DNA of 64,000 bases from Mucilaginibacter segetis (GCF_016522075.1 NZ_JAEHFW010000001.1:1054001-1118000), one strand, 5' to 3'. Shown: positions 9,439-18,800, numbered from the stretch's first letter. Translations and numbers: made by a program. Notes: generated from the letters alone by a model not told the origin.

Positions 9439-9822
9439 ATGAAAAATAGCGTAGGTAAAAAAATACATTTAGCGGCATGTGCTTTATTAGTGTCGATAAT
9501 GGCAACGTCCTGCCATTACAGAGGGCATTCAACCACCATAGTAACGGATGACGGTAACCACCGACAAAGAATTGAATACTCGGGTTATGTGGTGTTTGAT
9601 AAAGAGAATAAACTAATAGATAGCATGTCGCCGGATGGATATCTTAAATTTGAACAGGACGGGCTGGAGATCGAAGCAGAAGCGGACTCAAAAGGAAATA
9701 TCACCTATGAGTTTGACGATGGCGGTAAAACCAAAATTTTATCGGAAGAAGGGAAGCGATTTTTAGCAATAGCCGTTAACGAAACCGCCAAAGCCAAAGC
9801 AAAGCTGAATTCGGCTAAATAG
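9439..9822 (+). CDS. small lipoprotein of unknown function
   Basis: The 127-residue product starts at the ATG at 9439. A longer frame from 9388 would run through the promoter and is rejected. A signal sequence leads to a lipobox near ATSC. The mature part is charged and predicted beta-rich (IEYSGYVVFDKENK, DGYLKFEQDGLEIEAE, ITYEFDDGGKTK). That pattern of short paired strands suggests a single small sandwich that might sense or bind something at the membrane. I do not recognise a named family. The gene has its own promoter and a palindrome centred on the -33 box, so it is likely regulated on its own. It is convergent with the MutS-like gene, 48 bp away. Confidence 0.7.
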   Translation: MKNSVGKKIHLAACALLVSIMATSCHYRGHSTTIVTDDGNHRQRIEYSGYVVFDKENKLIDSMSPDGYLKFEQDGLEIEAEADSKGNITYEFDDGGKTKILSEEGKRFLAIAVNETAKAKAKLNSAK

Positions 9823-9870
9823 TTTGTTCAAAAATATTAATGGATTGTAAAAAGTGAACGCCTTGGGATG

Positions 9871-11202
9871 CTAAGAATTTAAAGAGTTTTTTATTATTTC
9901 CAGTATCCGTTCATTTTTTACGATCCACATTCCTAATCGTTCTTCAGTAATTCCCTGTTTAAGTTTATAACTATTAACCGGGTTCGTTTCTTCAAAAATG
10001 GTTTCCATATATCTGAAATTAATATTTCCAATGGATGATAGTTCATGGGCAACTTCAACAATGTGCGTGGAAATTACAAAGAAGCAGGTTTTTACTTCTG
10101 CAAAGGCTGCTATTATAGCAAGTGAGGCATCATAGGCGTCTTTAACATTTGTACCTCTGAACAATTCATCAAAAATCACGAAAATACCTTTTGACTCATT
10201 TAATTTTTCAGCTACGTACTTTACCCTCAGCACTTCTTTATAAAAATGGCTGTGCCCCTGTTCTACATCGTCCGCTAAGTTAATAGTTGTAATTAATCCT
10301 TTAAATGCAGATGTCACCAGCCGTTTAGCAGGCACAGGAAAGCCTAATTGTGATAAATAGATGGCAATTCCGATAGATTTTAGCAGCGAGGATTTCCCCG
10401 CCATATTAGTACCGGTAACGAAACAAACGTTCCTGTCTGGGCTGAATTCAATGTCATTACTTTTAGCATCGGTAATAAATGGATGAAATAATCCTTCAAT
10501 AATCAATTCCGACCGATGTTTTTCGCTAATTTCGGGAAAGGTGAAACCAAGGGCCTTACCGCTCGCACTAACCGACTGGTACACATCTAACTGGTAAGCT
10601 ATATTTAACAAAACTTTTATCTTCTGAGAGGAGAGCTGCCTGAAAAACTGGTCCGCTTTGGCCATATCCTGAGCATTGCGATTACGCTTATCTATAAGTT
10701 GTTTTAGCCACGTTAATTCTTTAGGCTGGAAGGTGTTTAAAATGGTTTCACGGAATTCCTGTAATTTTTCAGGCAGATCGCCCTTTAATGCTTCAGCGTA
10801 ATTTAGCAAGCTATCAAGTACTGACAGTGTACTTTCTACGCCGGTTTTAATTACATAATATTCATTATTGTTATTGAATGCATACAAGATGTTTTCTAAG
10901 AATCCGGTTATAAGCGAAAATGGCTTAGCATGATAACGTTTATTAAGATAAAATTCTACAAAGTCGTAATCGTTTCTGTTTAAACTGATTTTAATGCCGT
11001 TTGCCTCGATATATAAAAATACATCTACTCTGGCCTTTATATCAACAGGGTTAATAAGCGGGTTGTTGAATATTTCGTGCAAGGCTTCACTGCCACCAAT
11101 TGTACTTGTATGGCTAAAAAGGCTATATATAGATCGGCCGGAATTGTTATTGCCAAATATTGCGAGATCATTTAGTGTTTGCCTGTCTATATCGAAATTC
11201 AT
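9871..11202 (-). CDS. MutS-related ATPase (lever/core and ATPase domains only)
   Basis: The 443-residue protein has a MutS-type ABC ATPase in its second half: Walker A TGTNMAGKSS near 263-272 and Walker B FVIFDELFRGTN near 341-352, with the Asp345-Glu346 pair. The first half is helical like the MutS core. The N-terminal mismatch-recognition and connector domains are missing, and there is no C-terminal Smr domain, so it is neither MutS1 nor MutS2. Such short MutS-like proteins are common in Bacteroidota and their role is not established. Binding or remodelling of DNA branches is plausible but unproven. The ATG at 11202 is used. The gene is preceded on the same strand by beta-phosphoglucomutase with a gap of 147 bp. 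Confidence 0.8.
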   Translation of the reverse strand: MNFDIDRQTLNDLAIFGNNNSGRSIYSLFSHTSTIGGSEALHEIFNNPLINPVDIKARVDVFLYIEANGIKISLNRNDYDFVEFYLNKRYHAKPFSLITGFLENILYAFNNNNEYYVIKTGVESTLSVLDSLLNYAEALKGDLPEKLQEFRETILNTFQPKELTWLKQLIDKRNRNAQDMAKADQFFRQLSSQKIKVLLNIAYQLDVYQSVSASGKALGFTFPEISEKHRSELIIEGLFHPFITDAKSNDIEFSPDRNVCFVTGTNMAGKSSLLKSIGIAIYLSQLGFPVPAKRLVTSAFKGLITTINLADDVEQGHSHFYKEVLRVKYVAEKLNESKGIFVIFDELFRGTNVKDAYDASLAIIAAFAEVKTCFFVISTHIVEVAHELSSIGNINFRYMETIFEETNPVNSYKLKQGITEERLGMWIVKNERILEIIKNSLNS

Positions 11203-11349
11203 AACAGTTTATGTAAGAGTTGCTTAAAGCTAAACCTCCTTTTATTATCTTTATTATAAGTAACAACACTATTCATGTAATTCATAGCAACATCCCTGCA
11301 AAGTAAGGTTGTTCGCATCAAGAAAAAGATATTGGTAATGAGGGTATTA

Positions 11350-12006
11350 TTAAAATAATTTATAAATATCCTGTAATTGTAATTTACCAAGGCCTGCGCT
11401 TACCATGTCGGCCTTGGTAAGCACTTCAGGCGAGCCTATACCAACGGCCTTCATTCCTCCGTTTATAGCGGCTTCAATACCGGCTACGGCATCCTCAAAC
11501 ACAACGCAGTTTTTAGGGTCAACATGCAGCGCCTCGGCTCCTTTTAAAAACACTTCGGGATCGGGTTTGGGTTTACTTACACTATTGCCATCAATTACGG
11601 CATCAAATAGGGCCAATAATTCCAGTTTGCTTAATATAGTGGGTGTGTTTTTACTGGCAGAGCCTATAGCCGTTTTTATACCCGCATCACGGCAGCTTTG
11701 TACAAACTCGCGCGCACCCGGCAATATCTCGGCAGGGGTCATTTGGTTTATCATCTCTGTATACCAGTTGTTTTTTCGGGTAGCCAGTTCCAGTTTTTCT
11801 TCAGCGCTTTTATCAGTAATGTTTCCCCAGCCCAATATAAGGTCGAGCGAGTGCATCCGGCTCACCCCTTTTAATTGTTCGTTTTGGTGTTCGGTAAAAT
11901 CAAACCCTAATTGATTTGCCAGGCGTTTCCAGGCTTTATAATGATAAACAGCGGTATCAACAATTACTCCGTCCAGATCGAAAAGGCAGGCTTTTAAATT
12001 ACTCAT
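11350..12006 (-). CDS. pgmB: beta-phosphoglucomutase (HAD superfamily)
   Basis: The 218-residue protein has the HAD subfamily IA plan. The nucleophile motif FDLDGVIVDT contains Asp10 and Asp12, a helical cap follows with KGVSRMHSL, and the rest of the motifs are IGSASKNT, KPKPDPEVFL and VFEDAVAGIEAA. The KGVSR block and length match beta-phosphoglucomutase, which interconverts beta-glucose-1-phosphate and glucose-6-phosphate after maltose, trehalose or kojibiose phosphorolysis. No disaccharide phosphorylase lies alongside, although trehalose genes are found 30 kb away in the window. A related HAD phosphatase remains possible. It is divergent from the VOC gene across a 142-bp gap. Confidence 0.85.
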   Translation of the reverse strand: MSNLKACLFDLDGVIVDTAVYHYKAWKRLANQLGFDFTEHQNEQLKGVSRMHSLDLILGWGNITDKSAEEKLELATRKNNWYTEMINQMTPAEILPGAREFVQSCRDAGIKTAIGSASKNTPTILSKLELLALFDAVIDGNSVSKPKPDPEVFLKGAEALHVDPKNCVVFEDAVAGIEAAINGGMKAVGIGSPEVLTKADMVSAGLGKLQLQDIYKLF

Positions 12007-12148
12007 GTTATAGTATAAGCGGTAAAGGTAGCAGTTAGCTATTTAATATGTCACCTAAAATGTTGCTGTTATTGTGGAATATTTAACTCTAAAGTCGTTA
12101 TTTTTATGACGGAAATTTATAAACACGGAAGAACAAGCCAGTTAAATT

Positions 12149-12502
12149 ATGAGAGCAATAAGCATTATTTCTATCCCGGTTACCGATCAGCAGGTAGCCA
12201 AAGAGTTTTATTTAAAAATGGGTTTCAAAATAATGGTGGAAGCACCGTTTCAGGGCGATAGCATGTGGATACAAATGACCCTGCCGGATGTGGAAACATC
12301 TATCACTCTGGTAAACTGGTTCCCTGAATTAAAAGCAGGCAGCATACGCGGCTTTGTAATTAATTGCGAAGACCTGGACGCGGATATTAAACAACTAACC
12401 GATAAGGGCATTGAAGTAGGCCCAGCCGATAAAACACCCTGGGGCCGTTTTGCTACAGTAAACGATCCGGATGGTAATGCCTGGAGCCTGCATGGCAAAT
12501 AA
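12149..12502 (+). CDS. VOC (glyoxalase/bleomycin-resistance fold) family protein
   Basis: The 117-residue protein carries the paired beta-alpha-beta-beta-beta modules of the vicinal oxygen chelate fold: an opening ISIPVTDQQVAKEFYLKMGF, FVINCEDLDADIKQLTDKG in the middle, and the closing NDPDGNAWSL. The usual first-strand metal-ligand histidine is replaced (SIPVTD), so a metal-dependent lyase or dioxygenase activity is doubtful and a binding role is possible. The substrate cannot be predicted. It is a single gene closed by a clear terminator 21 bp downstream. Confidence 0.8.
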   Translation: MRAISIISIPVTDQQVAKEFYLKMGFKIMVEAPFQGDSMWIQMTLPDVETSITLVNWFPELKAGSIRGFVINCEDLDADIKQLTDKGIEVGPADKTPWGRFATVNDPDGNAWSLHGK

Positions 12503-12522
12503 ATAAGAGCAAACTTATACTG

Positions 12523-12558
12523 ATGCCTGTAAAATTTATTTTACGGGCATTTTCTTTT
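12523..12558 (+). terminator. Rho-independent terminator after the VOC gene
   Basis: A 12-bp stem with one G-T pair (12523-12534 with 12539-12550), a 4-nt loop and then a T-rich run. Confidence 0.85.
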
Positions 12559-12587
12559 AATTAACTTGCCTTATCAATCTAATCCGC

Positions 12588-15020
12588 ATGAAGATATTTA
12601 AGGCAGTTTTATCGGTAGTAGTAACACTGATACTTATTTGGGCGCTGCAAACAAAGTTTGGCGATCTGCCGCCCATAGGTAAATTTTTAAATCCGGCTAC
12701 TGGGTTTTGGCAAAATGCAGAAAGTAAAGATACCGACCCATCAGAGGAGTTGAAACTTGATGGCCTGCAAGCCAAAGTGACCATTAAATACGATGATAAT
12801 ATGGTGCCGCATATTTTTGCGGAGAACGACCACGACCTGTATTACGCTCAGGGTTACGTAACGGCCCGTGCCCGCCTGTGGCAAATGGATATACAAACCC
12901 GAAGCGCATCGGGCAGGCTGTCGGAAGTTGTTGGCGATAAAGCTTTACAGGTTGACAGGTATCACCGCCGTATGGGCATGGTTTATGGCGCTGAAAACAC
13001 GTTGCGCGGTATCATGAAAGATTCCGTGATGCGGGGTGTAATAAATGCTTATACCGATGGCGTTAACAGTTATATCCACAGTCTTGCACCTAAAGATTAC
13101 CCGGTGGAGTTTAAGCTCCTGAATTATGCGCCGGAAGATTGGAAGCCCATCAACTGCGCGTTTTTATTAAAGCTGATGTCCGAAACATTGGCGGGTGGTT
13201 CTAATGAATTAGCCATGACCAACGTTTTGAACCGTTTTGGCGCAAAAGTGACCAACGATCTTTTTCCGGATCATTACTTTCATCAGGAGCCTATAATACC
13301 TGCAGGCACCCCCTGGAATTTTAAACCATTACCTGTGCCACAGCCACCGGCAGATTTTAAAGCTCAAATGATGGTCGGCATGAAGGTGAAAGAAAAGCAG
13401 GAAGGCATTGGCAGTAATAACTGGGCCATAAGTGGCAGTAAAACAGCTTCCGGTTATCCAATACTGGCTAATGATCCGCATCTCGATCTTACTTATCCAT
13501 CCATCTGGTATCAGGTGCAAATGGCTGCGCCGGGAGTTAATGTTTATGGCGTGTCATTACCCGGTGCGCCGTGTGTAGTTATTGGCTACAATCAAAAAAT
13601 AAGCTGGGGAGTGACAAATGTTGATGCTGACGTGCTCGACTGGTATCAGATAAAGTTTAAGGACAGTACAAAAAATGAATACTGGTATAATAACCAATGG
13701 AATAAGGTTACCCGACGGGTAGAAGAAATAAAAATACGGGGAGCAAAAACAGTTTACGATACCGTTTTATATACCCGTTATGGTCCGGTGGTGTATGATA
13801 ATGCCCAAATGGCAAAAAAGGGCAGGAGCAATATTCCGGTAGGCAACGCTCTTAAATGGGTGGCACACCAAGAATCCGATGAGTTTAAGACATTCTACTT
13901 GTTAAACCGCGGAGAAAATTACAATGATTACCGCCAGGCATTAAAATATTTTACCGCTCCGGCACAGAATTTTGTGTTCGCTTCGGCGGATAATGATATA
14001 GCCATAACACCAAATGGTAAACTGCCGCTTAAATATAAAGATCAGGGGAAATTTATAATGGATGGCAGCGATACCGCTAACGATTGGCACGGCTGGATAC
14101 CCTACGAGCAGAATCCAACAGTTAAAAATCCGCCGCGTGGGTTTGTCAGCTCGGCTAATCAATCATCTACTGATGGCAGCTACCCATATTACATTAACTG
14201 GCAATTTGCACCTTATGAGCGCGCAAAGCGTATTAACGATCGGTTGGCGGTAATGCAAAAAGCAACGGTAGATAGTATGCGTGTATTACAAACTGATACT
14301 TACAGTATACGCGCTCAGGATATCTTGCCCGCTATGCTAAGTTATATTGATGATTCTAAATTGGATGAAAACCAATCAACCGCGTTTAATATGCTTAAAA
14401 AATGGGATAAAAATTTTGCAGCTAACTCTACAGGGGCAACTGTTTTTGCATACTGGTGGAGCCGTTTTTACCAAATGACCTGGCGCGATAATTTTAACAG
14501 TAAGGATACGGTGCTGGCCTATCCGTCAACCGACAGAACGGAGGAGTTATTATTGAAAGATCCTAATTCCGTTTGGTTTGATAACAAGCGTACACCCGCG
14601 AAAGAAACCTGTGCCGATGTATTGAGTAAATCATTTAATGAAACTATAAATGAATTAGTGCGGGATCATGGAGGCCCCGGCGAAGCGTGGCAATGGGGAC
14701 GGGTGAAGAAATTTGAGGTGAGCCACCTTGCTCATCTGGACGGGTTTGGTTCGGGTAATTTTGCATCCGGCGGTACAGGTTCCACTGTTAATGCGCTTAC
14801 GGATGGGCACGGTCCATCATGGCGTATGGTGGTGCAATTAGGGCCCAATGTAAAAGGTTATGGCATAATACCCGGCGGGCAGTCGGGCAATCCGGGTAGC
14901 TTTTATTATGATAACATGTTACCCATATGGCAAAAAGGGCAATTAAATGAATTGCTTTTTTTACAGTCGCCCGGTCAGTCATCTACAAGAATCAGAACAA
15001 CATTAACGCTTAATAAATAA
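12588..15020 (+). CDS. penicillin acylase family (Ntn-hydrolase) protein
   Basis: The 810-residue precursor starts with a hydrophobic export or anchor segment (residues about 4-22). The alpha-chain region contains DLYYAQGYVTARARLWQMD, typical of the family. The self-processing site is GIGSNNWAISG, giving Ser276 as the new N-terminal nucleophile of the beta chain. NDPHLDL, PGAPCVVIGYN and the C-terminal GGQSGNPGS block agree with the family. Members hydrolyse amide bonds of penicillins, acyl-homoserine lactones or other N-acyl compounds in the periplasm, and the sequence does not tell which. The gene is followed after 4 bp by a small membrane protein gene, probably co-transcribed. Confidence 0.92.
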   Translation: MKIFKAVLSVVVTLILIWALQTKFGDLPPIGKFLNPATGFWQNAESKDTDPSEELKLDGLQAKVTIKYDDNMVPHIFAENDHDLYYAQGYVTARARLWQMDIQTRSASGRLSEVVGDKALQVDRYHRRMGMVYGAENTLRGIMKDSVMRGVINAYTDGVNSYIHSLAPKDYPVEFKLLNYAPEDWKPINCAFLLKLMSETLAGGSNELAMTNVLNRFGAKVTNDLFPDHYFHQEPIIPAGTPWNFKPLPVPQPPADFKAQMMVGMKVKEKQEGIGSNNWAISGSKTASGYPILANDPHLDLTYPSIWYQVQMAAPGVNVYGVSLPGAPCVVIGYNQKISWGVTNVDADVLDWYQIKFKDSTKNEYWYNNQWNKVTRRVEEIKIRGAKTVYDTVLYTRYGPVVYDNAQMAKKGRSNIPVGNALKWVAHQESDEFKTFYLLNRGENYNDYRQALKYFTAPAQNFVFASADNDIAITPNGKLPLKYKDQGKFIMDGSDTANDWHGWIPYEQNPTVKNPPRGFVSSANQSSTDGSYPYYINWQFAPYERAKRINDRLAVMQKATVDSMRVLQTDTYSIRAQDILPAMLSYIDDSKLDENQSTAFNMLKKWDKNFAANSTGATVFAYWWSRFYQMTWRDNFNSKDTVLAYPSTDRTEELLLKDPNSVWFDNKRTPAKETCADVLSKSFNETINELVRDHGGPGEAWQWGRVKKFEVSHLAHLDGFGSGNFASGGTGSTVNALTDGHGPSWRMVVQLGPNVKGYGIIPGGQSGNPGSFYYDNMLPIWQKGQLNELLFLQSPGQSSTRIRTTLTLNK

Positions 15021-15024
15021 CGCT

Positions 15025-15363
15025 ATGCTATTTCCCATAATTCTTTTATTAGCTTTTGTGAGCGGCTTTTTTTTACCATGGTGGGTACCCTGTTTAATGG
15101 CATTTATTGCAGCATTGTTCTTCGGCAAAACATCAGGCCAATCTTTTTGGGCGGGTTTTGCCGGTTTGGGGGTAGCCTGGCTTGCGCTGGCGTTGTTAAA
15201 AAGTTTTCCGAATGAGCATATACTGGCAACGCGGGTTGCTCACCTGTTTCATTTACCGCATTGGTTACTCTTACTTACTGTTACGGTAATAATAGGTGGT
15301 TTAGCAGGGGGGATGTCGGCGTTATCAGGCCTTTTGGTAAAACGGGTTTTTGATAAGGCATAA
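15025..15363 (+). CDS. small integral membrane protein of unknown function
   Basis: The 112-residue protein is almost entirely hydrophobic, with about three or four predicted membrane spans (roughly 2-20, 22-35, 40-62 and 80-105) and the glycine-rich segment IIGGLAGGMSALSG. I do not recognise a family. The start lies 4 bp after the acylase stop codon, so translation is probably coupled and the two proteins may act in the same membrane step. A bidirectional terminator follows. Confidence 0.65.
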   Translation: MLFPIILLLAFVSGFFLPWWVPCLMAFIAALFFGKTSGQSFWAGFAGLGVAWLALALLKSFPNEHILATRVAHLFHLPHWLLLLTVTVIIGGLAGGMSALSGLLVKRVFDKA

Positions 15364-15366
15364 AAT

Positions 15367-15398
15367 AAAGCCCGGAAATAATTCCCCGGGCTTTGTTT
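15367..15398. terminator. bidirectional Rho-independent terminator between convergent genes
   Basis: A 9-bp perfect stem AAAGCCCGG / CCGGGCTTT (15367-15375 with 15386-15394) with T-rich flanks on both strands. It separates the acylase unit from the SYLF gene. Confidence 0.85.
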
Positions 15399-15419
15399 AA
15401 AAATTACAATACCTAAAAG

Positions 15420-16097
15420 CTATTCAGTCAGGTTGTTTAGTGTTGATTTTAATTGTGTAACAGCTGCAGATGTATTTGTTGCCCTGTCAAAAATATCGCT
15501 TGAAGCTACGTCCGACCCGTAAAAATTAGCATTCATGCTTTTGTTTATTGACAAGTTTGAACCATTGATACTGATACCTGCAAACAACCCCTTGCTGCGC
15601 GAGTAAGAGTAAATTTCAGCTTCCAGTTTATAGTCGGTACTTGCGGTAGAACTGCGACCCACCGGTCCTGCTGCTGCTGAAATATCTCCGCCGATGGTAA
15701 AGTCGCCGTTTTTTACTTTGGCAAGCACTCCCTTGTGCCTGAATACTAAAACCATATCTACAGATTGTACGCCTATCTGGAAACCAATGCTACCACCTGT
15801 CAGAGTGATAAATACCGGGTCGCTCCATTTGCCGTTATCCAGTTTAACCATGGCAACACCTGTTCCGCGTTTTCCGCCTATGCCAAAGCCTGCGTTAATA
15901 AGTTTAGGGATGATGATAATGCCCTGATATTCCTCTAATAATTGTTGAGGAATGCTCTCTTTCATTTTACCAAATTCTTTTAAAACGTTGGTAGCGTCAT
16001 GTATCTTTTCGGTCCCTTTATCGGCAGTAGTTGCCGAAGCCAGTATGAAAAACGCACCGATAAGCAGCGGTAATCTTAATAATTTTAATGTTTTCAT
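15420..16097 (-). CDS. lipid-binding SYLF-domain (Ysc84-like) secreted protein
   Basis: The 225-residue protein has a signal peptide (to about residue 23, LASATTAD). The SYLF core follows: IIIIPKLINAGFGIGG, KRGTGVAMVK, GGSIGFQIGVQSVDMVLVF, then GDISAAAGPVGRS and SYSRSKGLFAGISI. SYLF domains bind phosphoinositides in eukaryotes; the bacterial members are periplasmic and their ligand is not established. It is transcribed alone, convergent with the acylase unit, and the next minus-strand gene upstream ends 174 bp away. Confidence 0.88.
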   Translation of the reverse strand: MKTLKLLRLPLLIGAFFILASATTADKGTEKIHDATNVLKEFGKMKESIPQQLLEEYQGIIIIPKLINAGFGIGGKRGTGVAMVKLDNGKWSDPVFITLTGGSIGFQIGVQSVDMVLVFRHKGVLAKVKNGDFTIGGDISAAAGPVGRSSTASTDYKLEAEIYSYSRSKGLFAGISINGSNLSINKSMNANFYGSDVASSDIFDRATNTSAAVTQLKSTLNNLTE

Positions 16098-16271
16098 GAT
16101 GGATGTGAGTTATGTTATTAAACGTTATAAACCCTGCAAATTATAACTGCTACCCGGAATATTTGTTTCATCTAATCCCCTGTTGCCATAATTATAACAC
16201 TCTCATGTTAAACATAAAAATATCAAATCTATAAACCACTCACCATCAGCGAATACCGTTATTTTATCCGC

Positions 16272-17024
16272 CTAAAGTTTTTTGATTTGGATATTACGGA
16301 ACCAAACATCAGCTCCATGATCCTGCAAAGCGATGTGCCCCTTTTTAAATGTGCCGAAGTCTGGCCATTCCTTAAACTTGCTGCCTGCTATCAGCTTTTT
16401 CCAGTTATCATCCCACATAGTGGTTGATAACACACGTTCGTCGTTTACTAATATATCCAGCTTGCCGTTATTAGCTATTATCTCTGTCTTGTTCCATTCG
16501 CCGGCGGGTTTAACCACATCTTTAGAGATAGATATCAGATCATAAAGATCGCCTGCGCGGTGTTTGATAAGTTTACCATCCTCGTTTTCCTTATTATCTG
16601 CAATTTGAGTTTCTGGGCCGGTATACCAAGGGTATTCATACTTAGCGGTATCCTCTTTTACATAAAACATAATGCCACTGTTACCTGCGCGTGATATTTT
16701 CCACTCCGCTTTAAAATCGAAGTTGCTGTATTCATCATCAGTTAAAATATCGCCCCCGTTTTTAGTTTGCCAGTCGGCTTTTTGTGAAGCATCTAAATGC
16801 AGTATGCCATCTTCGGCCTTCCATGCTGTGCCTGCCGAATCTTTACCGTAGGTGTGCCATCCTTTAGTGGTTTTTCCATCAAAGAGCGATACCCAGTCGT
16901 GGTTAACAGAGTCGGCGCCTGTTAAAACACTATCCTGATAATTAGCAGGTTGTTTATTTGAAGAGTTAGAGTTGCAGCCGCCTGCAATAACAGCTGCAAT
17001 AATAATAAAGCTAAGTTTTCTCAT
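16272..17024 (-). CDS. 3-keto-disaccharide hydrolase family (DUF1080) lipoprotein
   Basis: The 250-residue product has a short signal sequence with lipobox Cys at IAGGC (about residue 17). The concanavalin-like sandwich of the family follows: WVSLFDGKTTKGWHTYG, FDFKAEWKIS, NSGIMFYV, EWNKTEI and ending in WFRNIQIKKL. The Pfam family once called DUF1080 is now named 3-keto-disaccharide hydrolase; members cleave glycosides oxidised at C3. The gene is the last of a six-gene operon and follows the GMC oxidoreductase stop-to-start by 11 bp. That pairing fits oxidation by GMC and cleavage by this lipoprotein, which is inference from context. Confidence 0.85.
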   Translation of the reverse strand: MRKLSFIIIAAVIAGGCNSNSSNKQPANYQDSVLTGADSVNHDWVSLFDGKTTKGWHTYGKDSAGTAWKAEDGILHLDASQKADWQTKNGGDILTDDEYSNFDFKAEWKISRAGNSGIMFYVKEDTAKYEYPWYTGPETQIADNKENEDGKLIKHRAGDLYDLISISKDVVKPAGEWNKTEIIANNGKLDILVNDERVLSTTMWDDNWKKLIAGSKFKEWPDFGTFKKGHIALQDHGADVWFRNIQIKKL

Positions 17025-17035
17025 TAATTGGTTGT

Positions 17036-18763
17036 TTATAGATTACCTTTTTTTATTTCGTTAACGGCATAAGTAGCGGCGCGTGCCGTAAGTGCCATAT
17101 ATAATATAGAAGGACTTTGGTTGCCCGTACTGGTCATGCAGGCACCGTCGGTTACAAACACATTCTTACAATGATGCAACTGGTTCCATTCGTTCAGTAA
17201 TGATGTTTTCGGATCTTTACCCATACGCACACCACCCATTTCGTGAATATCCAGCCCCGGGGCTTGTTTATTGTTATGGGTTTGTATGTTTTTACATCCG
17301 GCTTTTTCGAGCATCTCTGAACTTTGGGTTAAAAAATCCTTTATCATGCGCTCATCGTTATCATCATATTCAACCGAGGTGACCAACAACGGAATACCCC
17401 ACTGGTCCTTTTCGGTTTCGCTTAAACGAACATGATTACTTTCCTTGGGTACAGTTTCCCCCTGTAGGTACATAAATACGTGCCAGCGCCCCGGTTCTGA
17501 TAAGTTATCTTTATAATCTGCACCTATTGCACCATCCTGCGGTTCGTTGGGGTGTTGATCGCGGTAGGCATTCATGAAGGTGGTGAAACCGCCAAAATAG
17601 TCGGTGTCACGCTTATGCAGGTTACGGTAATTCACCAGTATCAGGTCGGTTGGGTTACGGCCAAAGTAATATTTATCCAAATAACCGTCAATATCGGCAT
17701 TAACTGAGGCACGGTAATTATGGAATGCAATGTATTTTCCCATTAAACCGTTATCATTGCCCAAACCATTAGGAAAACGGTTTGACTTGGAATTAAGTAG
17801 TATTAAGTTCGTATTTAATGCCGATGCATTCAGGAAAATTACTTTTGCAAAAAAATCAGTTACCTCTTTGGTGTTGGTATCTATTACTCTTACCCCGGTA
17901 GCTTTGCCCAGTTTTTCATCATAAATAACAGAATGCACAACCGAGAACGGCCGCACTGTTAAATTCCCGGTTTTTGCCGCCCAGGGCAGGGTAGAGCTAA
18001 CTGAACTGAAATACCCGCCGAAAGGGCATCCCCTCATACACATATTACGGGCCTGGCATTTACCCCGGCCCTGCTGCAGATGTACCTCGCGAGGCTCGGT
18101 AAGGTGTGCCCAGCGGGCGTGTACCAAATGACGGTCGGTATAATTCTCTTTAAGCTTTTGTTTAATATCGGTTAATACACAGTTCATCTCAAACGGGGGT
18201 AAAAATTCACCGTCGGGCATAGCTTCCAGGCCGTCCTTACTACCGCAGATACCGATGAATTTTTCTACGTGTGAATACCACGGAGCAACATCTTTATAAC
18301 CTATGGGCCAGCCTATGCCATAGCCAAAACGTTCGGGTGCGGTAAATTCAAAATCGCTCCAGCGCTGCGTGGCCCTGCCCCAGGTAAGCGATTTGCCGCC
18401 AACCTGATACCCGCGTATCCAGTCGAAAGGTTTTTCCTGTACATAAGGGTGGTCTGCATCCTTTACAAAAAAGTGATCGCAATCGTCACCAAAACCTGCT
18501 GCTTTGGTAATAAGCGGATTTTCTTTATAAAACTTCTCGCTCATACGGCCACGGTATTTAAAATCCCAGGGTGGGGTGGTGGCTGTAGGATAGTCTTTGT
18601 TATGTTCTACATTGCGGCCGCGTTCAAGCACCAGTGTTTTCAGCCCCTGTTCGCACAGTTCTTTTGCTGCCCAGCCGCCGCTTATACCCGAGCCGATAAC
18701 TATGGCATCGTAAGTATTCGCGTCAGCACCGCCCGAATTGATGTTAGGTGTATTAATTGACAT
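17036..18763 (-). CDS. GMC family FAD-dependent oxidoreductase (sugar/alcohol dehydrogenase type)
   Basis: The 575-residue protein opens with the FAD-binding Rossmann motif AIVIGSGISGGWAAKEL and LVLERG. It carries the Cys-containing segment CQARNMCMRGCPFGG near 239-253, seen in gluconate/glucoside 3-dehydrogenase-like GMC enzymes. It ends with DGACMTSTGNQSPS, including the family Asn and the C-terminal FAD contacts. No signal peptide is visible, and the small subunit often paired with such dehydrogenases is absent from this operon. Oxidation of sugar hydroxyls, possibly to 3-keto sugars, is inferred from the DUF1080 gene that follows 11 bp later. The upstream gene is the PfkB kinase, with a 37-bp gap. 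Confidence 0.88.
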   Translation of the reverse strand: MSINTPNINSGGADANTYDAIVIGSGISGGWAAKELCEQGLKTLVLERGRNVEHNKDYPTATTPPWDFKYRGRMSEKFYKENPLITKAAGFGDDCDHFFVKDADHPYVQEKPFDWIRGYQVGGKSLTWGRATQRWSDFEFTAPERFGYGIGWPIGYKDVAPWYSHVEKFIGICGSKDGLEAMPDGEFLPPFEMNCVLTDIKQKLKENYTDRHLVHARWAHLTEPREVHLQQGRGKCQARNMCMRGCPFGGYFSSVSSTLPWAAKTGNLTVRPFSVVHSVIYDEKLGKATGVRVIDTNTKEVTDFFAKVIFLNASALNTNLILLNSKSNRFPNGLGNDNGLMGKYIAFHNYRASVNADIDGYLDKYYFGRNPTDLILVNYRNLHKRDTDYFGGFTTFMNAYRDQHPNEPQDGAIGADYKDNLSEPGRWHVFMYLQGETVPKESNHVRLSETEKDQWGIPLLVTSVEYDDNDERMIKDFLTQSSEMLEKAGCKNIQTHNNKQAPGLDIHEMGGVRMGKDPKTSLLNEWNQLHHCKNVFVTDGACMTSTGNQSPSILYMALTARAATYAVNEIKKGNL

Positions 18764-18800
18764 GAAAGTTTATAAATTGGTACGATAAAGATGCGATTTT

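Noticed and set aside
11199..11390. A 63-codon minus-strand frame between beta-phosphoglucomutase and the MutS-like gene
   Set aside because: It overlaps both certain genes, has no domain and is probably a chance frame in AT-rich DNA.
11405..11914. A 169-codon frame antisense to beta-phosphoglucomutase
   Set aside because: It has Ser/Ala/Pro-rich shadow composition, while the minus-strand HAD protein has all catalytic motifs.
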